In this document: positions 35,996 to 44,855 of the stretch, piece after piece
How the letters are laid out: every line of letters begins with the position of its first letter
How positions within the stretch are numbered: the first letter of the stretch is position 1
Source of the DNA: Acidobacteriota bacterium
GTDB taxonomy: Bacteria > Acidobacteriota > Blastocatellia > Pyrinomonadales > Pyrinomonadaceae
NCBI GenBank assembly: GCA_016713675.1
Contig: JADJOS010000001.1
Coordinates: 1,240,001-1,304,000 of the forward strand
Length of the DNA stretch: 64,000 nt
Direction: 5' to 3'
Program-made: the position numbers and the translations under genes
Notes under the pieces: model-generated
Databases searched by the model: none
What the model saw: the letters and a program-made list of their open reading frames with translations, nothing else
What the model was told of the DNA's origin: nothing

Positions 35996-37144
35996 ATGAG
36001 CATCATTGACAGGATCAAACAAGAGGCATTGAACCAATTTATTGAGGTTATTGAATGGCTCGACCCTTCGCAGGACACGCTGCTTTATAGATTTCCGGTG
36101 GCCGGACAAGAGATCAAGAACGGAGCCCAGTTGATAGTTCGCGAATCGCAGGCTGCGGTCTTTGTGTTTGAGGGCCAGGTTGCCGACGTATTTACGCCGG
36201 GCAGATACGAGATCGATGGCGGCAATACGCCGATACTCTCAAAGTTGGGTGCGTGGAAATACGGATTCAACTCGCCGTTCAAATCCGAGGTCTATTTTGT
36301 TAATACCAAACAGTTTACGGACATGAAGTGGGGAACCTCCAACCCCGTAATGCTCCGCGATGCCGATTTTGGGATAGTTCGTCTGCGTGCGTTTGGTGCT
36401 TACAGCTTACGTGTGGCCGATCCTGCCGAGTTCATTCGGCAGATCGCGGGAACTAACGCCCATTTTCAAACTGAGGACATCGACGGCCAGCTCAAACGGG
36501 CGATCGTCACCGAGTTTTCTGACGCTCTTGGCGAACTCAAAATTCCCGCCCTCGATCTCGCTGCTCAGTACAAAGAGATCGGCGAACAGATCCGGGGCAA
36601 GATCAACGAAGATTTTTCGGGATACGGCCTTGAGGTGACTAAGTTTTACGTCGAGAATGTTAGCCTGCCGCCCGAAGTCGAAGCGGCGATGGACAAACGT
36701 GCTTCGATGGGTGCTCTCGGCGATGCTCAGACATATATGCAGTTTCAGGCCGCAGACGCCTTGCGTGACGCCGCTCAGAATGAAGGCGGCGGAGCCGGCC
36801 TTGGTGCCGGCCTTGGTGCCGGATTTGCGGTCGGCGGCCAGATGGCGAATGCATTTGGCGGCCAGGTCGGCGGTGCCCAGCCACCGGCAGCCGCGACGGT
36901 TCCATGTCCAAGCTGCGGCAAAGCAAATGCCGCAGGCGTTAAATTCTGCTCCGATTGCGGCGGCAAAATGGAAGTAGCCAAGGTGCCCTGCGTAAAGTGC
37001 GGGGCCGAGCTTCGCGAAGGTGCAAAGTTCTGCTCCGAATGCGGTTCGACACAGGAAAAGGCTAAGTGCGGCAGCTGCCAATTCGAGCTTGCCGCCGGAG
37101 CTAAATTCTGCCCCGAATGCGGAACTAAGACCGAGGCGGCATAG
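35996..37144 (+). CDS. SPFH-domain protein with C-terminal zinc ribbons
   Basis: A 382-residue cytoplasmic protein. Residues about 10-250 form an SPFH/band-7-like domain of the virion-core/YdjI type, with QLIVRESQAAVFVFEGQVADVFTPG near the start. A short Gly/Ala linker (GGGAGLGAGLGAGFAVGG) joins it to three zinc-ribbon pairs between about 300 and 380: CPSCGK...FCSDCGG, CVKCGA...FCSECGS and CGSCQ...FCPECGT. There is no signal peptide or membrane helix. It probably scaffolds a membrane- or stress-associated complex. An AAGGAG precedes the start. Confidence 0.87.
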   Translation: MSIIDRIKQEALNQFIEVIEWLDPSQDTLLYRFPVAGQEIKNGAQLIVRESQAAVFVFEGQVADVFTPGRYEIDGGNTPILSKLGAWKYGFNSPFKSEVYFVNTKQFTDMKWGTSNPVMLRDADFGIVRLRAFGAYSLRVADPAEFIRQIAGTNAHFQTEDIDGQLKRAIVTEFSDALGELKIPALDLAAQYKEIGEQIRGKINEDFSGYGLEVTKFYVENVSLPPEVEAAMDKRASMGALGDAQTYMQFQAADALRDAAQNEGGGAGLGAGLGAGFAVGGQMANAFGGQVGGAQPPAAATVPCPSCGKANAAGVKFCSDCGGKMEVAKVPCVKCGAELREGAKFCSECGSTQEKAKCGSCQFELAAGAKFCPECGTKTEAA

Positions 37145-37189
37145 GCCAAAACTACCGTCAGCAACCGGTGGTTGTTCTTAATTATCACG

Positions 37190-37217
37190 AGGGCGAGCGT
37201 CAAAACTCGCCCTTTTA
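37190..37217 (+). terminator. Intrinsic terminator after the SPFH gene
   Basis: Perfect 8-base stem AGGGCGAG (37190-37197) and CTCGCCCT (37206-37213), 8-base loop, followed by TTTATTC. Confidence 0.75.
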
Positions 37218-37281
37218 TTCTGTATCTTTGCCGCGTTACGACTTTGCGTTAGAATCTCAATTTAGTCAGGAGATCAATTTT

Positions 37282-37458
37282 ATGGCAATCAGCCCGGAAC
37301 TTTTAGAGATACTTCGATGTCCGAAGTGCAAATCAGAGGTCAAGATCGACGACGCGGCGACGCGTTTGAAATGTGTAAACCCCGAATGCTCATTGGTTTA
37401 TCCGATCCGTGACGAGATCCCGGTCATGCTCATCGACGAAGCCACTGTCGAAAAGTAA
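37282..37458 (+). CDS. Trm112-family zinc-ribbon protein
   Basis: A 58-residue protein from ATG 37282 (AGGAG upstream). Starts with the family sequence MAISPELLEILRCPKCK and continues with a second pair of positions around CVNPECSLVYPIRDEIPVML, the UPF0434/Trm112 pattern. Trm112 proteins activate methyltransferases; the bacterial partner is usually unknown. The stop overlaps the ATG of the glycosyltransferase gene by one base. Confidence 0.9.
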   Translation: MAISPELLEILRCPKCKSEVKIDDAATRLKCVNPECSLVYPIRDEIPVMLIDEATVEK

Positions 37459-38513
37459 TGGCAAGATCGGATATCGATTGGGGTCAGGTCAAACGTATCC
37501 TGGTCGTTCGCCTTCGCTCGATCGGTGATACGGTTCTCTCGACACCGTCGCTCATCGCTCTAAGAAGATTTATCCCAAATGCCGAGATCGATATTCTTCT
37601 CGAAGATTGGGTGGCTCCGCTTCTGGACGGTTTCGAAGGCGTTAGGGTTATCACCGTCGGCGATCGTAATTCCGCTAAACTTAAGACTGCCAACTATTTA
37701 CTCGGCCGCAGATACGACATCGCAATAAATCTCCACGGCGGCACGACCAGTTCATTTCTGACAAAGGCAACTCGTGCAAAACACCGGATCGGACTATCGC
37801 ATTACCGATACAAACGCTTTTATAACCATCTCTACTCGTCCGCTGCCGATTTTTGGCATCGCGACATTCTTCATTCCGCCGAACAGCAGCTCGCAGTTCT
37901 CGGTTTCGCCGGCGTACCTGTTGACGATTGCCCAAAGAGCCACTTGGCGGTAACTCAGGATGCAATAGAAAGACTTGACCGCCGACTTGCCGACTGTGCA
38001 TCCCGGACCACTTACTCTGCTCTCGCATTAGTGCACCCGACGGCCGCTTTCGCTACAAAACAATGGTCTAATGTTAATTTTGCCCGAACGTCGGAATTCC
38101 TTGCAGAAAAAGGCCTGAATGTTATTGCAGTTGCGGCAAAGCACGAATCAAAGGTCTTACGAGATCTGAAATCTTTAACCAAAATACCGATAACAACCTT
38201 TGACGACCTTTCCCTCCCTGAAATCACTGCTCTCGCGTCAAGATCAAGTGTTTTCGTAGGCAATGATTCCGGTATTGCCCATATCGCGGCCGCGGTCGGC
38301 ACACCAACGGTTGTGGTCTTTGGCTCGTCAAACCGCAACCACTGGCGTCCGTGGACCGATGCTCCAAACGAGATCGTATTCGAACCGTTTGCTTGCCAGC
38401 CGTGCCCCGGCCGTATCTGTGCCGAATTCGGCGAGCCTAAGTGCATCCTTAACGTGACGCCAAGCGCCGTGTTTACGGCGCTTGAGCGCGTTTTGGCAGC
38501 CGCCAAAATTTGA
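37458..38513 (+). CDS. Glycosyltransferase family 9 (heptosyltransferase-like)
   Basis: A 351-residue GT-B enzyme. The N-terminus ILVVRLRSIGDTVLSTPSL and the C-terminal nucleotide-sugar site FVGNDSGIAHIAAAVGTPTVVVFGSSN are characteristic of GT9, which transfer ADP-heptose to the lipopolysaccharide core. Which acceptor is used is unknown. No membrane segment, so it acts at the cytoplasmic face. Translationally coupled to the Trm112-like gene. Confidence 0.9.
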   Translation: MARSDIDWGQVKRILVVRLRSIGDTVLSTPSLIALRRFIPNAEIDILLEDWVAPLLDGFEGVRVITVGDRNSAKLKTANYLLGRRYDIAINLHGGTTSSFLTKATRAKHRIGLSHYRYKRFYNHLYSSAADFWHRDILHSAEQQLAVLGFAGVPVDDCPKSHLAVTQDAIERLDRRLADCASRTTYSALALVHPTAAFATKQWSNVNFARTSEFLAEKGLNVIAVAAKHESKVLRDLKSLTKIPITTFDDLSLPEITALASRSSVFVGNDSGIAHIAAAVGTPTVVVFGSSNRNHWRPWTDAPNEIVFEPFACQPCPGRICAEFGEPKCILNVTPSAVFTALERVLAAAKI

Positions 38514-38586
38514 CACTTGCCCCTCAAACGACTAGTATTTATAGTTTCGACTCTAGCGGCCGAAGTGTGTCTATTAGCTGGTAATT

Positions 38587-40074
38587 ATGTTCGAATCGTT
38601 ATCCGATAAGCTCAAGAAATCGCTGAAAAATCTGCGCGGCCAGGGTAAGTTGACCCCTGAGCACGTAGATGCTGCGTTGCGTGAGATACGGATGGCTTTG
38701 CTTGAGGCAGACGTAAATTACAAAGTCGCCAAGGATTTTGTCGATGCGGTTCGCGTAAAAGCTGAGGGACAGGAGGTCTGGCAGGATCTAAAGCCCCACG
38801 AACAGGTCGTCAAGATAGTCTATGACGAACTTGCCGAGTTGATGGGCGGAACGTCGTCGCGGCTTGTTTTCACAAAGCAAACACCGAACGTCGTAATGAT
38901 CGTCGGCCTTCAGGGATCGGGTAAAACCACCTCGACCGGCAAGATCTCACGCTGGCTCGCTGACAATCAGGAACGTAAGCCTTTGCTCGTCTCTGTCGAC
39001 GTTTATCGTCCGGCTGCGCGTGAGCAATTAAAAGTTGTTGCCAATGCTGTAAACGTTGCTGTTTACGAAGCGAAAGAGACCAACGATCCGATGACCATCG
39101 TTCGCGGAGCGATGAAATATTCGGTCGAAATGGGCTTTGACACGCTGATGATCGACACGGCCGGGCGTCTGCATATTGACGACGACCTTATGGTCGAGCT
39201 CGAACAGATCAAAGCCGAGACGAAGCCGGTCGAAGTTTTGTTTGTCGCCGATGCGATGACCGGACAGGATGCCGTTAGATCCGCCGAGGTTTTCCACGAA
39301 CGTGTCGGTATCACCGGCGTTGTCTTGACAAAAATGGACGGCGACGCCCGGGGCGGTGCAGCACTTTCGATCAAACAGGTGATCGGCCAGCCGGTCAAGT
39401 TTGTAGGCGTCGGCGAAAAATACGACGCGATCGAGCCTTTTTATCCCGATCGTATTGCCCAGCGAATCCTCGGCATGGGCGATGTACTGTCGCTGATCGA
39501 GGAAGTTCAGGGCAAGATCGACGAGAAAGATGCGCAAGAGCAGCTGCGCAAAATGACGAGCAATCAGTTCACGCTCGAAGATTTTCGCAATCAGCTCGGA
39601 CAATTCAAAAAGCTCGGCTCAATGTCAAAATTGATGAAGATGCTGCCCGAACAGATGACCGGCGGTATGCAGATCACGGACGAGCAATCGGCTGTCGTTG
39701 ATCATCAAATGCAGCGGACCGAGGCGATCATCGGCTCGATGACAAAGCAGGAACGCAACAACCACAAGGTCATTGATGCAAGCCGCAAAACCCGGATCGC
39801 GAACGGCAGCGGTTCGACCATAGCCGAGGTCAATCAGCTTATTCGCCAGTATGAGCAGATGAAGAAAATGATGGCCAAAATGAGCAGCGGCGGAATGTTT
39901 GGCGGTCTGGGCAAGAAGATGATGGGCGGTCTCGCGGGCGGCCTTGGCGGATTACTTGGCGGCGGGGGCGACATGGGCCTCGGAGATGATGATTTTGGCG
40001 GCGGAAACGGAAACGGTAACGAATCGCTGTCGCAGCGAATAAAGAAGAAGAAAAGACACAAAAAGAGGAGATAG
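38587..40074 (+). CDS. ffh: Signal recognition particle protein Ffh
   Basis: A 495-residue SRP54 GTPase that targets nascent membrane proteins with the 4.5S RNA. N domain residues 1-95, G domain with GLQGSGKTTS (about 107), DTAGRLHIDDD and TKMDGDARGG, then the methionine-rich M domain (from about 320). The C-terminus ends in a long glycine-rich stretch and a strongly basic tail (KKKKRHKKRR), longer than in E. coli. First gene of the ffh-rpsP-khpA-rimM-trmD-rplS-rnhB cluster. Confidence 0.96.
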   Translation: MFESLSDKLKKSLKNLRGQGKLTPEHVDAALREIRMALLEADVNYKVAKDFVDAVRVKAEGQEVWQDLKPHEQVVKIVYDELAELMGGTSSRLVFTKQTPNVVMIVGLQGSGKTTSTGKISRWLADNQERKPLLVSVDVYRPAAREQLKVVANAVNVAVYEAKETNDPMTIVRGAMKYSVEMGFDTLMIDTAGRLHIDDDLMVELEQIKAETKPVEVLFVADAMTGQDAVRSAEVFHERVGITGVVLTKMDGDARGGAALSIKQVIGQPVKFVGVGEKYDAIEPFYPDRIAQRILGMGDVLSLIEEVQGKIDEKDAQEQLRKMTSNQFTLEDFRNQLGQFKKLGSMSKLMKMLPEQMTGGMQITDEQSAVVDHQMQRTEAIIGSMTKQERNNHKVIDASRKTRIANGSGSTIAEVNQLIRQYEQMKKMMAKMSSGGMFGGLGKKMMGGLAGGLGGLLGGGGDMGLGDDDFGGGNGNGNESLSQRIKKKKRHKKRR

Positions 40075-40148
40075 GGACAAAGGACAAGGGACAAGGGACA
40101 CGAAAAGACTTTCGCTCGTTGCTCGTCACTTACCACTAGTCACTTAAG
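40075..40148 (+). repeat. Degenerate 7-base tandem repeats between ffh and rpsP
   Basis: Two blocks in phase. GGACAAA, GGACAAG, GGACAAG, GGACACG at 40075-40102 directly follow the ffh stop; GCTCGTT, GCTCGTC, ACTTACC, ACTAGTC, ACTTAAG at 40114-40148 end three bases before the rpsP ATG. The spacer is thus almost entirely repeat. Confidence 0.7.
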
Positions 40149-40151
40149 ATT

Positions 40152-40403
40152 ATGTTAGCAATTAGTTTAATGAGAATGGGCGCTAAGGGTAAACCCTTTT
40201 ACCGCCTCGTGGTAAAGGAAAAGCGTTCGAAGCGTGACGGGAAATATCTCGAAAACGTCGGAACCTATAACCCAATGGTCGATCCGGCCGAAGTGATCTT
40301 GAAACACGATCGCATCAACTATTGGATCGGTGTCGGTGCGCAGCCGACAGATACGGTCAAGAGCCTGATCAAGAACAATCCGGCTGAAGTCGCGGAAGTC
40401 TAG
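40152..40403 (+). CDS. rpsP: 30S ribosomal protein S16
   Basis: An 83-residue S16, opening MLAISLMRMGAKGKPFYRLVVKEKRSKR minus some variation of the usual MVKIRLKR start, then YLENVGTYNP and VGAQPTDTVKSLIKN. Normal length. The gene lies in the ffh-trmD-rplS ribosome maturation cluster. Confidence 0.95.
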   Translation: MLAISLMRMGAKGKPFYRLVVKEKRSKRDGKYLENVGTYNPMVDPAEVILKHDRINYWIGVGAQPTDTVKSLIKNNPAEVAEV

Positions 40404-40484
40404 ATATTCGCCGAGGTCTTAAAAGGGATTCATCCTTATCCGACTTCCTGGGCTTTCCTGAATCGCAAGACTTCCCAGATCTTT

Positions 40485-40718
40485 ATGAAAGAAGCTGTCG
40501 AAAGAATAGTCACGGCCCTGGTCGGCGAGCCCGACCAGGTCGAAGTAACTGAGAATACGGATGGTAAGAACGTGCGAATCGAAGTTCGCGTTGCCGGTCA
40601 CGACATGGGTCGTATCATTGGCCGCGAAGGTCGAACCGTCAAAGCGATCCGAAGCATTCTTTTCGTCGCCGGCCAGCGTCATAACAAACGTTTTCAGCTA
40701 GACCTGCTCGAGGACTAA
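40485..40718 (+). CDS. khpA: KH-domain RNA-binding protein KhpA
   Basis: A 77-residue single KH domain with the RNA-binding GxxG loop in MGRIIGREGRTVKAIRSIL. KhpA (YlqC) binds RNA together with KhpB/Jag in other bacteria. The position between rpsP and rimM is the conserved one. An 81-base spacer precedes it; only a 12-base gap separates it from rimM. Confidence 0.93.
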   Translation: MKEAVERIVTALVGEPDQVEVTENTDGKNVRIEVRVAGHDMGRIIGREGRTVKAIRSILFVAGQRHNKRFQLDLLED

Positions 40719-40730
40719 TTTTCAAGTCCG

Positions 40731-41243
40731 ATGGATGATCTGGTCGCAGTTGCAAAGATAATAAAGACGCGCGGGTTAAAGGGCGAGGTCGTTTGCGACA
40801 TTTTGACCGATTTTCCTGAGCGTTTTGACGATCTCGACGAAGTCGTCGCCGTTATGCCCGACGGCAGGCGAAGTGAATTGAAAATTGAAGATCACTTTTT
40901 TCAAAATGGCAGGGTCATCTTGAAAATTGTCGGTTTCGACTCGATCGAGAGCGGCGAGACACTTCGCGGAGCTGAGATCTGCGTGGCAGAGACGGACGTC
41001 GTTGAACTCGATCAAGGCGAATTCTTTGAATGGCAGCTCGCCGGATGTGTGGTGGAAACGATCGATGGAACGCCGGTCGGTGAGGTTATCGAACTGATGC
41101 GAACCGGTGGAACCGAATTGCTGGTTGTAAAAGGTGACGCAAAGGAATACTTGATACCTTTTGCCGAAGCGATCTGCGTCGAGGTCGATATTGAAAATAA
41201 GTTGATAAGAGTTGACCCGCCGGACGGACTTTTAGAATTTTAG
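40731..41243 (+). CDS. rimM: Ribosome maturation factor RimM
   Basis: A 170-residue protein needed for 30S head assembly. The N-terminal barrel opens VAVAKIIKTRGLKGEVVCDILTDFPERF and the PRC-barrel part contains LIPFAEAICVEVDIENKLIRVDPPDGLLEF. It binds S19. The last codons and stop (TTAGAATTTTAG) already belong to the period-7 repeat that continues to trmD. Confidence 0.95.
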   Translation: MDDLVAVAKIIKTRGLKGEVVCDILTDFPERFDDLDEVVAVMPDGRRSELKIEDHFFQNGRVILKIVGFDSIESGETLRGAEICVAETDVVELDQGEFFEWQLAGCVVETIDGTPVGEVIELMRTGGTELLVVKGDAKEYLIPFAEAICVEVDIENKLIRVDPPDGLLEF

Positions 41244-41306
41244 ATTTTGGATTTGGGATTTTGGATTGAAAAAATCGAAAATCGAAAATCGGCGATCCAA
41301 AATGCG
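41237..41306 (+). repeat. Degenerate 7-base tandem repeat spanning the rimM-trmD junction
   Basis: Ten heptamers in register: ATTTTAG, ATTTTGG, ATTTGGG, ATTTTGG, ATTGAAA, AAATCGA, AAATCGA, AAATCGG, CGATCCA, AAATGCG. The first overlaps the rimM stop codon and the last contains the trmD start codon (ATG at 41302). The left half is T-rich and the right half is its complementary type. Confidence 0.75.
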
Positions 41307-42015
41307 AATAAATGTTCTAACAATTTTCCCCGAGTTCTTTGACCAAGTCTTTGATTTCGGGATCATTCGGCGGGCAAAGCTCGCTGGAATTGTTGAAATA
41401 AATGTCCACGATATTCGCGAATATTCGACGGACAAGCACAAAATGGTCGATGACCGGCCGTTTGGCGGCGGCGACGGAATGGTTCTAAAGTGTGAACCGA
41501 TCTTTGCCGCAATTGAAAATTTGATCGGGACGAGCGATCGTGATGAGTACCCGAAAGGTACAAGAGTGATCTTGCTCTCGCCGCAGGGAAAGCCTTTCAA
41601 ACAGGCTGACGCACAGTGTTTTGCGGAAGATGCGGGGCACATCGTAATGATCTGCGGCCGTTACGAGGGCGTCGATGAACGGGTGAATGAGACACTCGTG
41701 ACCGACGAGATATCGATCGGCGACTACGTCCTTTCCGGCGGCGAACCGGCGGCGATCGTCATTGCGGACAGTATCGTCCGACTGTTGCCGAACGCTTTGG
41801 GCAGTGATACATCGGCAGTGAACGATTCGTTCTCGGACGGGCTGCTTGATTGCCCGCATTACACGCGGCCGCCGGATTTTAGGGGAATGTTGGTTCCCGA
41901 AGTTTTGTTGAACGGCAATCATGCCGAAATTGAAAAGTGGCGCTCTATTAAGGCGCTCGAAAAAACGCGAGCTAATCGCAGCGATCTATTAACAGGAGAA
42001 AATGGTGAAATGTGA
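41302..42015 (+). CDS. trmD: tRNA (guanine-N1)-methyltransferase TrmD
   Basis: A 237-residue SPOUT methyltransferase making m1G37 in tRNAs. ATG 41302 gives MRINVLTIFPEFF, the conserved start; an upstream in-frame TTG at 41266 would translate repeat sequence. The knot motifs MICGRYEGVDERV and EISIGDYVLSGGEPAA bind AdoMet, and GLLDCPHYTRPPDFRGMLVPEVL is the catalytic/tRNA-binding part. Confidence 0.96.
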   Translation: MRINVLTIFPEFFDQVFDFGIIRRAKLAGIVEINVHDIREYSTDKHKMVDDRPFGGGDGMVLKCEPIFAAIENLIGTSDRDEYPKGTRVILLSPQGKPFKQADAQCFAEDAGHIVMICGRYEGVDERVNETLVTDEISIGDYVLSGGEPAAIVIADSIVRLLPNALGSDTSAVNDSFSDGLLDCPHYTRPPDFRGMLVPEVLLNGNHAEIEKWRSIKALEKTRANRSDLLTGENGEM

Positions 42016-42051
42016 GCGGTACATACCGTTGACCTCTGGCCGAAACAAAAA

Positions 42052-42420
42052 ATGAACAGACTAGACAGCATTGAAAAGGCACAATTAAAAGATAATATCC
42101 CGGCATTTCAGCCTGGTGATACGGTTCGCGTACACGTTCGCATCAAGGAAGGCAACAAGGAACGCCTTCAGGCATTTGAGGGCATCTGCATCGCCCGCAA
42201 ACACGGCGGCGTTCGCGAAACCGTAACGGTCCGCAAAGTTAGTTTCGGCGTCGGCGTTGAGCGTATTTTCCCGCTTCACGCGACGGTCATCGATCACATT
42301 GACGTTATCCGTCGTGGTAAGGTCCGTCGTGCAAAGCTCTATTATCTACGCGATCTGCGTGGTAAAGCCGCACGTATCAAGGAACGCGACACACGCGCCA
42401 AAAAACAGCAGGCAAGCTAG
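42052..42420 (+). CDS. rplS: 50S ribosomal protein L19
   Basis: A 122-residue L19 at the 30S-50S interface. Characteristic FQPGDTVRVHVRIKEGNKERLQAFEGICIARKHGG, then VERIFPLHATVIDHIDVIRRGKVRRAKLYYLRDLRGKAARI. Follows trmD after 36 bases. Confidence 0.96.
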   Translation: MNRLDSIEKAQLKDNIPAFQPGDTVRVHVRIKEGNKERLQAFEGICIARKHGGVRETVTVRKVSFGVGVERIFPLHATVIDHIDVIRRGKVRRAKLYYLRDLRGKAARIKERDTRAKKQQAS

Positions 42421-42435
42421 GTCAGAGGCTACAAT

Positions 42436-43131
42436 ATGGGAAACGCGGGACCATTCGATTCATTTGAAAATGATGGATCGATGGCCCGCGTTTCTTTGTT
42501 CCCTGACCTTAGGATCACCACCATCGGGATCGAATTTGAGAACCAGGCTCGATCAGAGGGCTTTCATTTCATTGCCGGCGTCGACGAGGTTGGCCGAGGA
42601 TGTCTTGCCGGACCGGTCGTTGCGGCGGCGTGTATTCTCGATCTCGACAAGCGGCTTCCCAAAGGCCTTGATGATTCAAAAAAGCTCTCCGAGAAGCGTC
42701 GGAATGAAATTGCCGAACAATTAAAGCAGGACTGCGTCGCCTATGCCATCGGCCGGATCGAAGCCGACGAGATCGACCGCATCAATATTCTTGAGGCAAC
42801 AAAGAACGCGATGCTCTCTGCGATCGCCCAACTAGATCCGGCCGCCGATTTCTTACTCATCGATGCCCTCGGTCTAAAACGATCGTCACTACCGCAAAAG
42901 GCGATCATCAAAGGTGACTCGATCTCCGCTTCGATCGCTGCCGCCTCGATCCTTGCCAAGACATACCGCGACGATCTGATGAGAGCATACGACCTCGAAT
43001 ACCCGCAATACGGTTTTGCGGGCCACAAAGGTTACGGCGCCGCCACGCACTTCGCGGCCTTGCGCGAGCACGGCCATTGTCCATTACACCGAAAGTCATT
43101 TCGCGGCGTCCTTCCTGCGATCGAATCTTGA
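42436..43131 (+). CDS. rnhB: Ribonuclease HII
   Basis: A 231-residue RNase HII removing RNA from RNA-DNA hybrids and ribonucleotides. The catalytic DEDD set is visible: IAGVDEVGRGCLAGPVVAA, LLIDALGLK and the SIAAASILAKTYRDDLM segment. The N-terminal 35 residues before the core are an extension; ATG 42481 (MARVS) is an alternative start. Last gene of the translation cluster; converges with the MBL hydrolase gene. Confidence 0.94.
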   Translation: MGNAGPFDSFENDGSMARVSLFPDLRITTIGIEFENQARSEGFHFIAGVDEVGRGCLAGPVVAAACILDLDKRLPKGLDDSKKLSEKRRNEIAEQLKQDCVAYAIGRIEADEIDRINILEATKNAMLSAIAQLDPAADFLLIDALGLKRSSLPQKAIIKGDSISASIAAASILAKTYRDDLMRAYDLEYPQYGFAGHKGYGAATHFAALREHGHCPLHRKSFRGVLPAIES

Positions 43132-43225
43132 ATACGCCAAGATCCTGCTGTCCGTTTCGTGTTCCGTTCCTTCACACAAAAAAAATAGCTCAGGCTACTT
43201 TGTCGGTTTGAATAAGTTCTGTATT

Positions 43226-44056
43226 TCAGAATTCGATCCAATCGGTCGGCTGCTTGGGGTGCGAGAGCGTGATCTTTGTTTCGGCCTTGAAAAGCGGTGC
43301 ACGCATTTGAAGGGCAGTTTCCGCAGTGAGACGGGCGAGGTGCGGGTCATTTGCCCTCTGCGAAAGATGGGCAAGGACGATGTGCCTGGCGGAGCCGTCA
43401 AATTCGCTCTGCAGCCAATCTGAAAGGTCTTCGTTCGAGAGATGGCCGGTTCGGGACATTATCCGCTGCTTCAGATCCCAAGTGTAAACCGAGCAGGCTC
43501 TGAGCATATCGCGGCTGTGATTTGATTCGACCACTATCGCATCACAGCCATTTAGCTTTTCCTTTATCAGATCAGTGATGTGGCCAAAATCCATCAGTGT
43601 CGCCACCTTCACGCCGTCTTTGTTGGCGACAAACCCGAAGTTATCAGCCGCATCATGCGGCACGCTGAACGGTTCAAAATCGATGTCACCGATGCGAAAC
43701 TCGCGGGTCGATTCGATCTCGACAGTTTTATCTTTGAGTGCGACCTGTCGCTTTGATGATTCGCTGTCGCCGTTCTGCCCGCCGGCTTTTGTCGCGTAAT
43801 AGGAATCCGCCGTCGGCCGTGAGATAAATACCGGGCAACTTACCGACGCCATCAACACACGCAGACCGCCGGCATGATCGCCGTGTTCGTGGGTGATCAG
43901 CACGCCGTCAAGTTCGTTATGATCGACCCCGACCTCGCCAAGACGGCGCAATATCTCGCGCGAACTCATCCCTGCATCGACCAGTACGTTCGTACGTTCG
44001 GATGAGATCAGTACCGCGTTTCCGGTCGAGCCGCTGCCAAGGACGGTAAATTTCAT
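43226..44056 (-). CDS. MBL-fold metallohydrolase, YycJ/WalJ type
   Basis: A 276-residue metallo-beta-lactamase-fold hydrolase from ATG 44056 (MKFTVLGSGSTGNAVLISSE). The metal site is THEHGDHAGG, with further histidines in VPHDAADNFGF, VESNHSRDML and a C-terminal VLAHLSQRANDP. The pattern is that of WalJ-like exonuclease-type proteins encoded near cell-wall or replication genes. Next gene on the strand is the SDR, with a 16-base spacer. Confidence 0.88.
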   Translation of the reverse strand: MKFTVLGSGSTGNAVLISSERTNVLVDAGMSSREILRRLGEVGVDHNELDGVLITHEHGDHAGGLRVLMASVSCPVFISRPTADSYYATKAGGQNGDSESSKRQVALKDKTVEIESTREFRIGDIDFEPFSVPHDAADNFGFVANKDGVKVATLMDFGHITDLIKEKLNGCDAIVVESNHSRDMLRACSVYTWDLKQRIMSRTGHLSNEDLSDWLQSEFDGSARHIVLAHLSQRANDPHLARLTAETALQMRAPLFKAETKITLSHPKQPTDWIEF

Positions 44057-44072
44057 AGCGCTGAAAACCGAC

Positions 44073-44855
44073 TTAATCCTTCTGATACTTCGGCCGCAGT
44101 GCTTTCGACATTGCCCGTGACGAAATTTTGTGCGGAACGTGTGCTCCAAGCATTGAGCCAACCTGATTAGCAAAACCGGAAACGACTTTCATCTTACCTT
44201 TCTTTAGTCCGCGCAATGCCGAATCGACGACCTGCTCGACAGTTTGTTGTCCCTTCACCTGTATCGGACGGTCGATATTGGACGCAGCGAAGAAGTTGGT
44301 CTTTGTCGAGCCGGGACACAGTGCCATTACACGGATTCCAAGCGGCCGGTTCTCCTCAGCGATCGCCTCAGAAAAGGAGGACACAAACGCCTTGGTGGCG
44401 GCATAGGTCGCCATGAACGGGATCGGCTGAAATCCGGCTGCGGATGAAACATTGATGATCGTGCCATGACCACGCTCCCGCATAGGGCCAATGAATCGAT
44501 GTGTCATCGCGACCAGCGAACGGACATTGAGATCGATCATTTCAAGTTCGCGTTTGCCGTCGAGCGTCGCGAAATCGCCGACCGAGCCAAATCCTGCGTT
44601 GTTGATCAGCCAATCGACCTCAAATGCATGACGGACCATTTCTTCGAACAGCTGTACGTCCGCATCCCGTTCGGTCAGGTCGAGCACGACATAATGTGCT
44701 GTGATCTTGTGCTTCAGCATTAACTCGTCGCACAGCTCGTGAAGCGCCTTTTCACTGCGGGCGACAAGTACCAGATCGTGTCCGTCGGCTGCGAGCCTTC
44801 GGGCAAACGCTTCGCCGATGCCGCTTGATGCACCGGTGATCAGGGTTACTTTCAT
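44073..44855 (-). CDS. Short-chain dehydrogenase/reductase
   Basis: A 260-residue SDR from ATG 44855. Cofactor motif TGASSGIGEAFARRL, NNAG in WLINNAGFGSVGDF, catalytic Ser in INVSSAAGFQPIP and YAATK (Tyr-x-x-x-Lys). Cofactor and substrate unknown; the C-terminal extension (VEQVVDSALRGLKKGKMKVV) resembles the DltE / SDR group acting on membrane-derived substrates. Its start overlaps the end of the upstream metallopeptidase-like gene by four bases. Confidence 0.9.
   Translation of the reverse strand: MKVTLITGASSGIGEAFARRLAADGHDLVLVARSEKALHELCDELMLKHKITAHYVVLDLTERDADVQLFEEMVRHAFEVDWLINNAGFGSVGDFATLDGKRELEMIDLNVRSLVAMTHRFIGPMRERGHGTIINVSSAAGFQPIPFMATYAATKAFVSSFSEAIAEENRPLGIRVMALCPGSTKTNFFAASNIDRPIQVKGQQTVEQVVDSALRGLKKGKMKVVSGFANQVGSMLGAHVPHKISSRAMSKALRPKYQKD

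Noticed and set aside
41266..41301. Longer trmD start
   Set aside because: TTG lies inside the repeat; ATG 41302 gives the conserved start.
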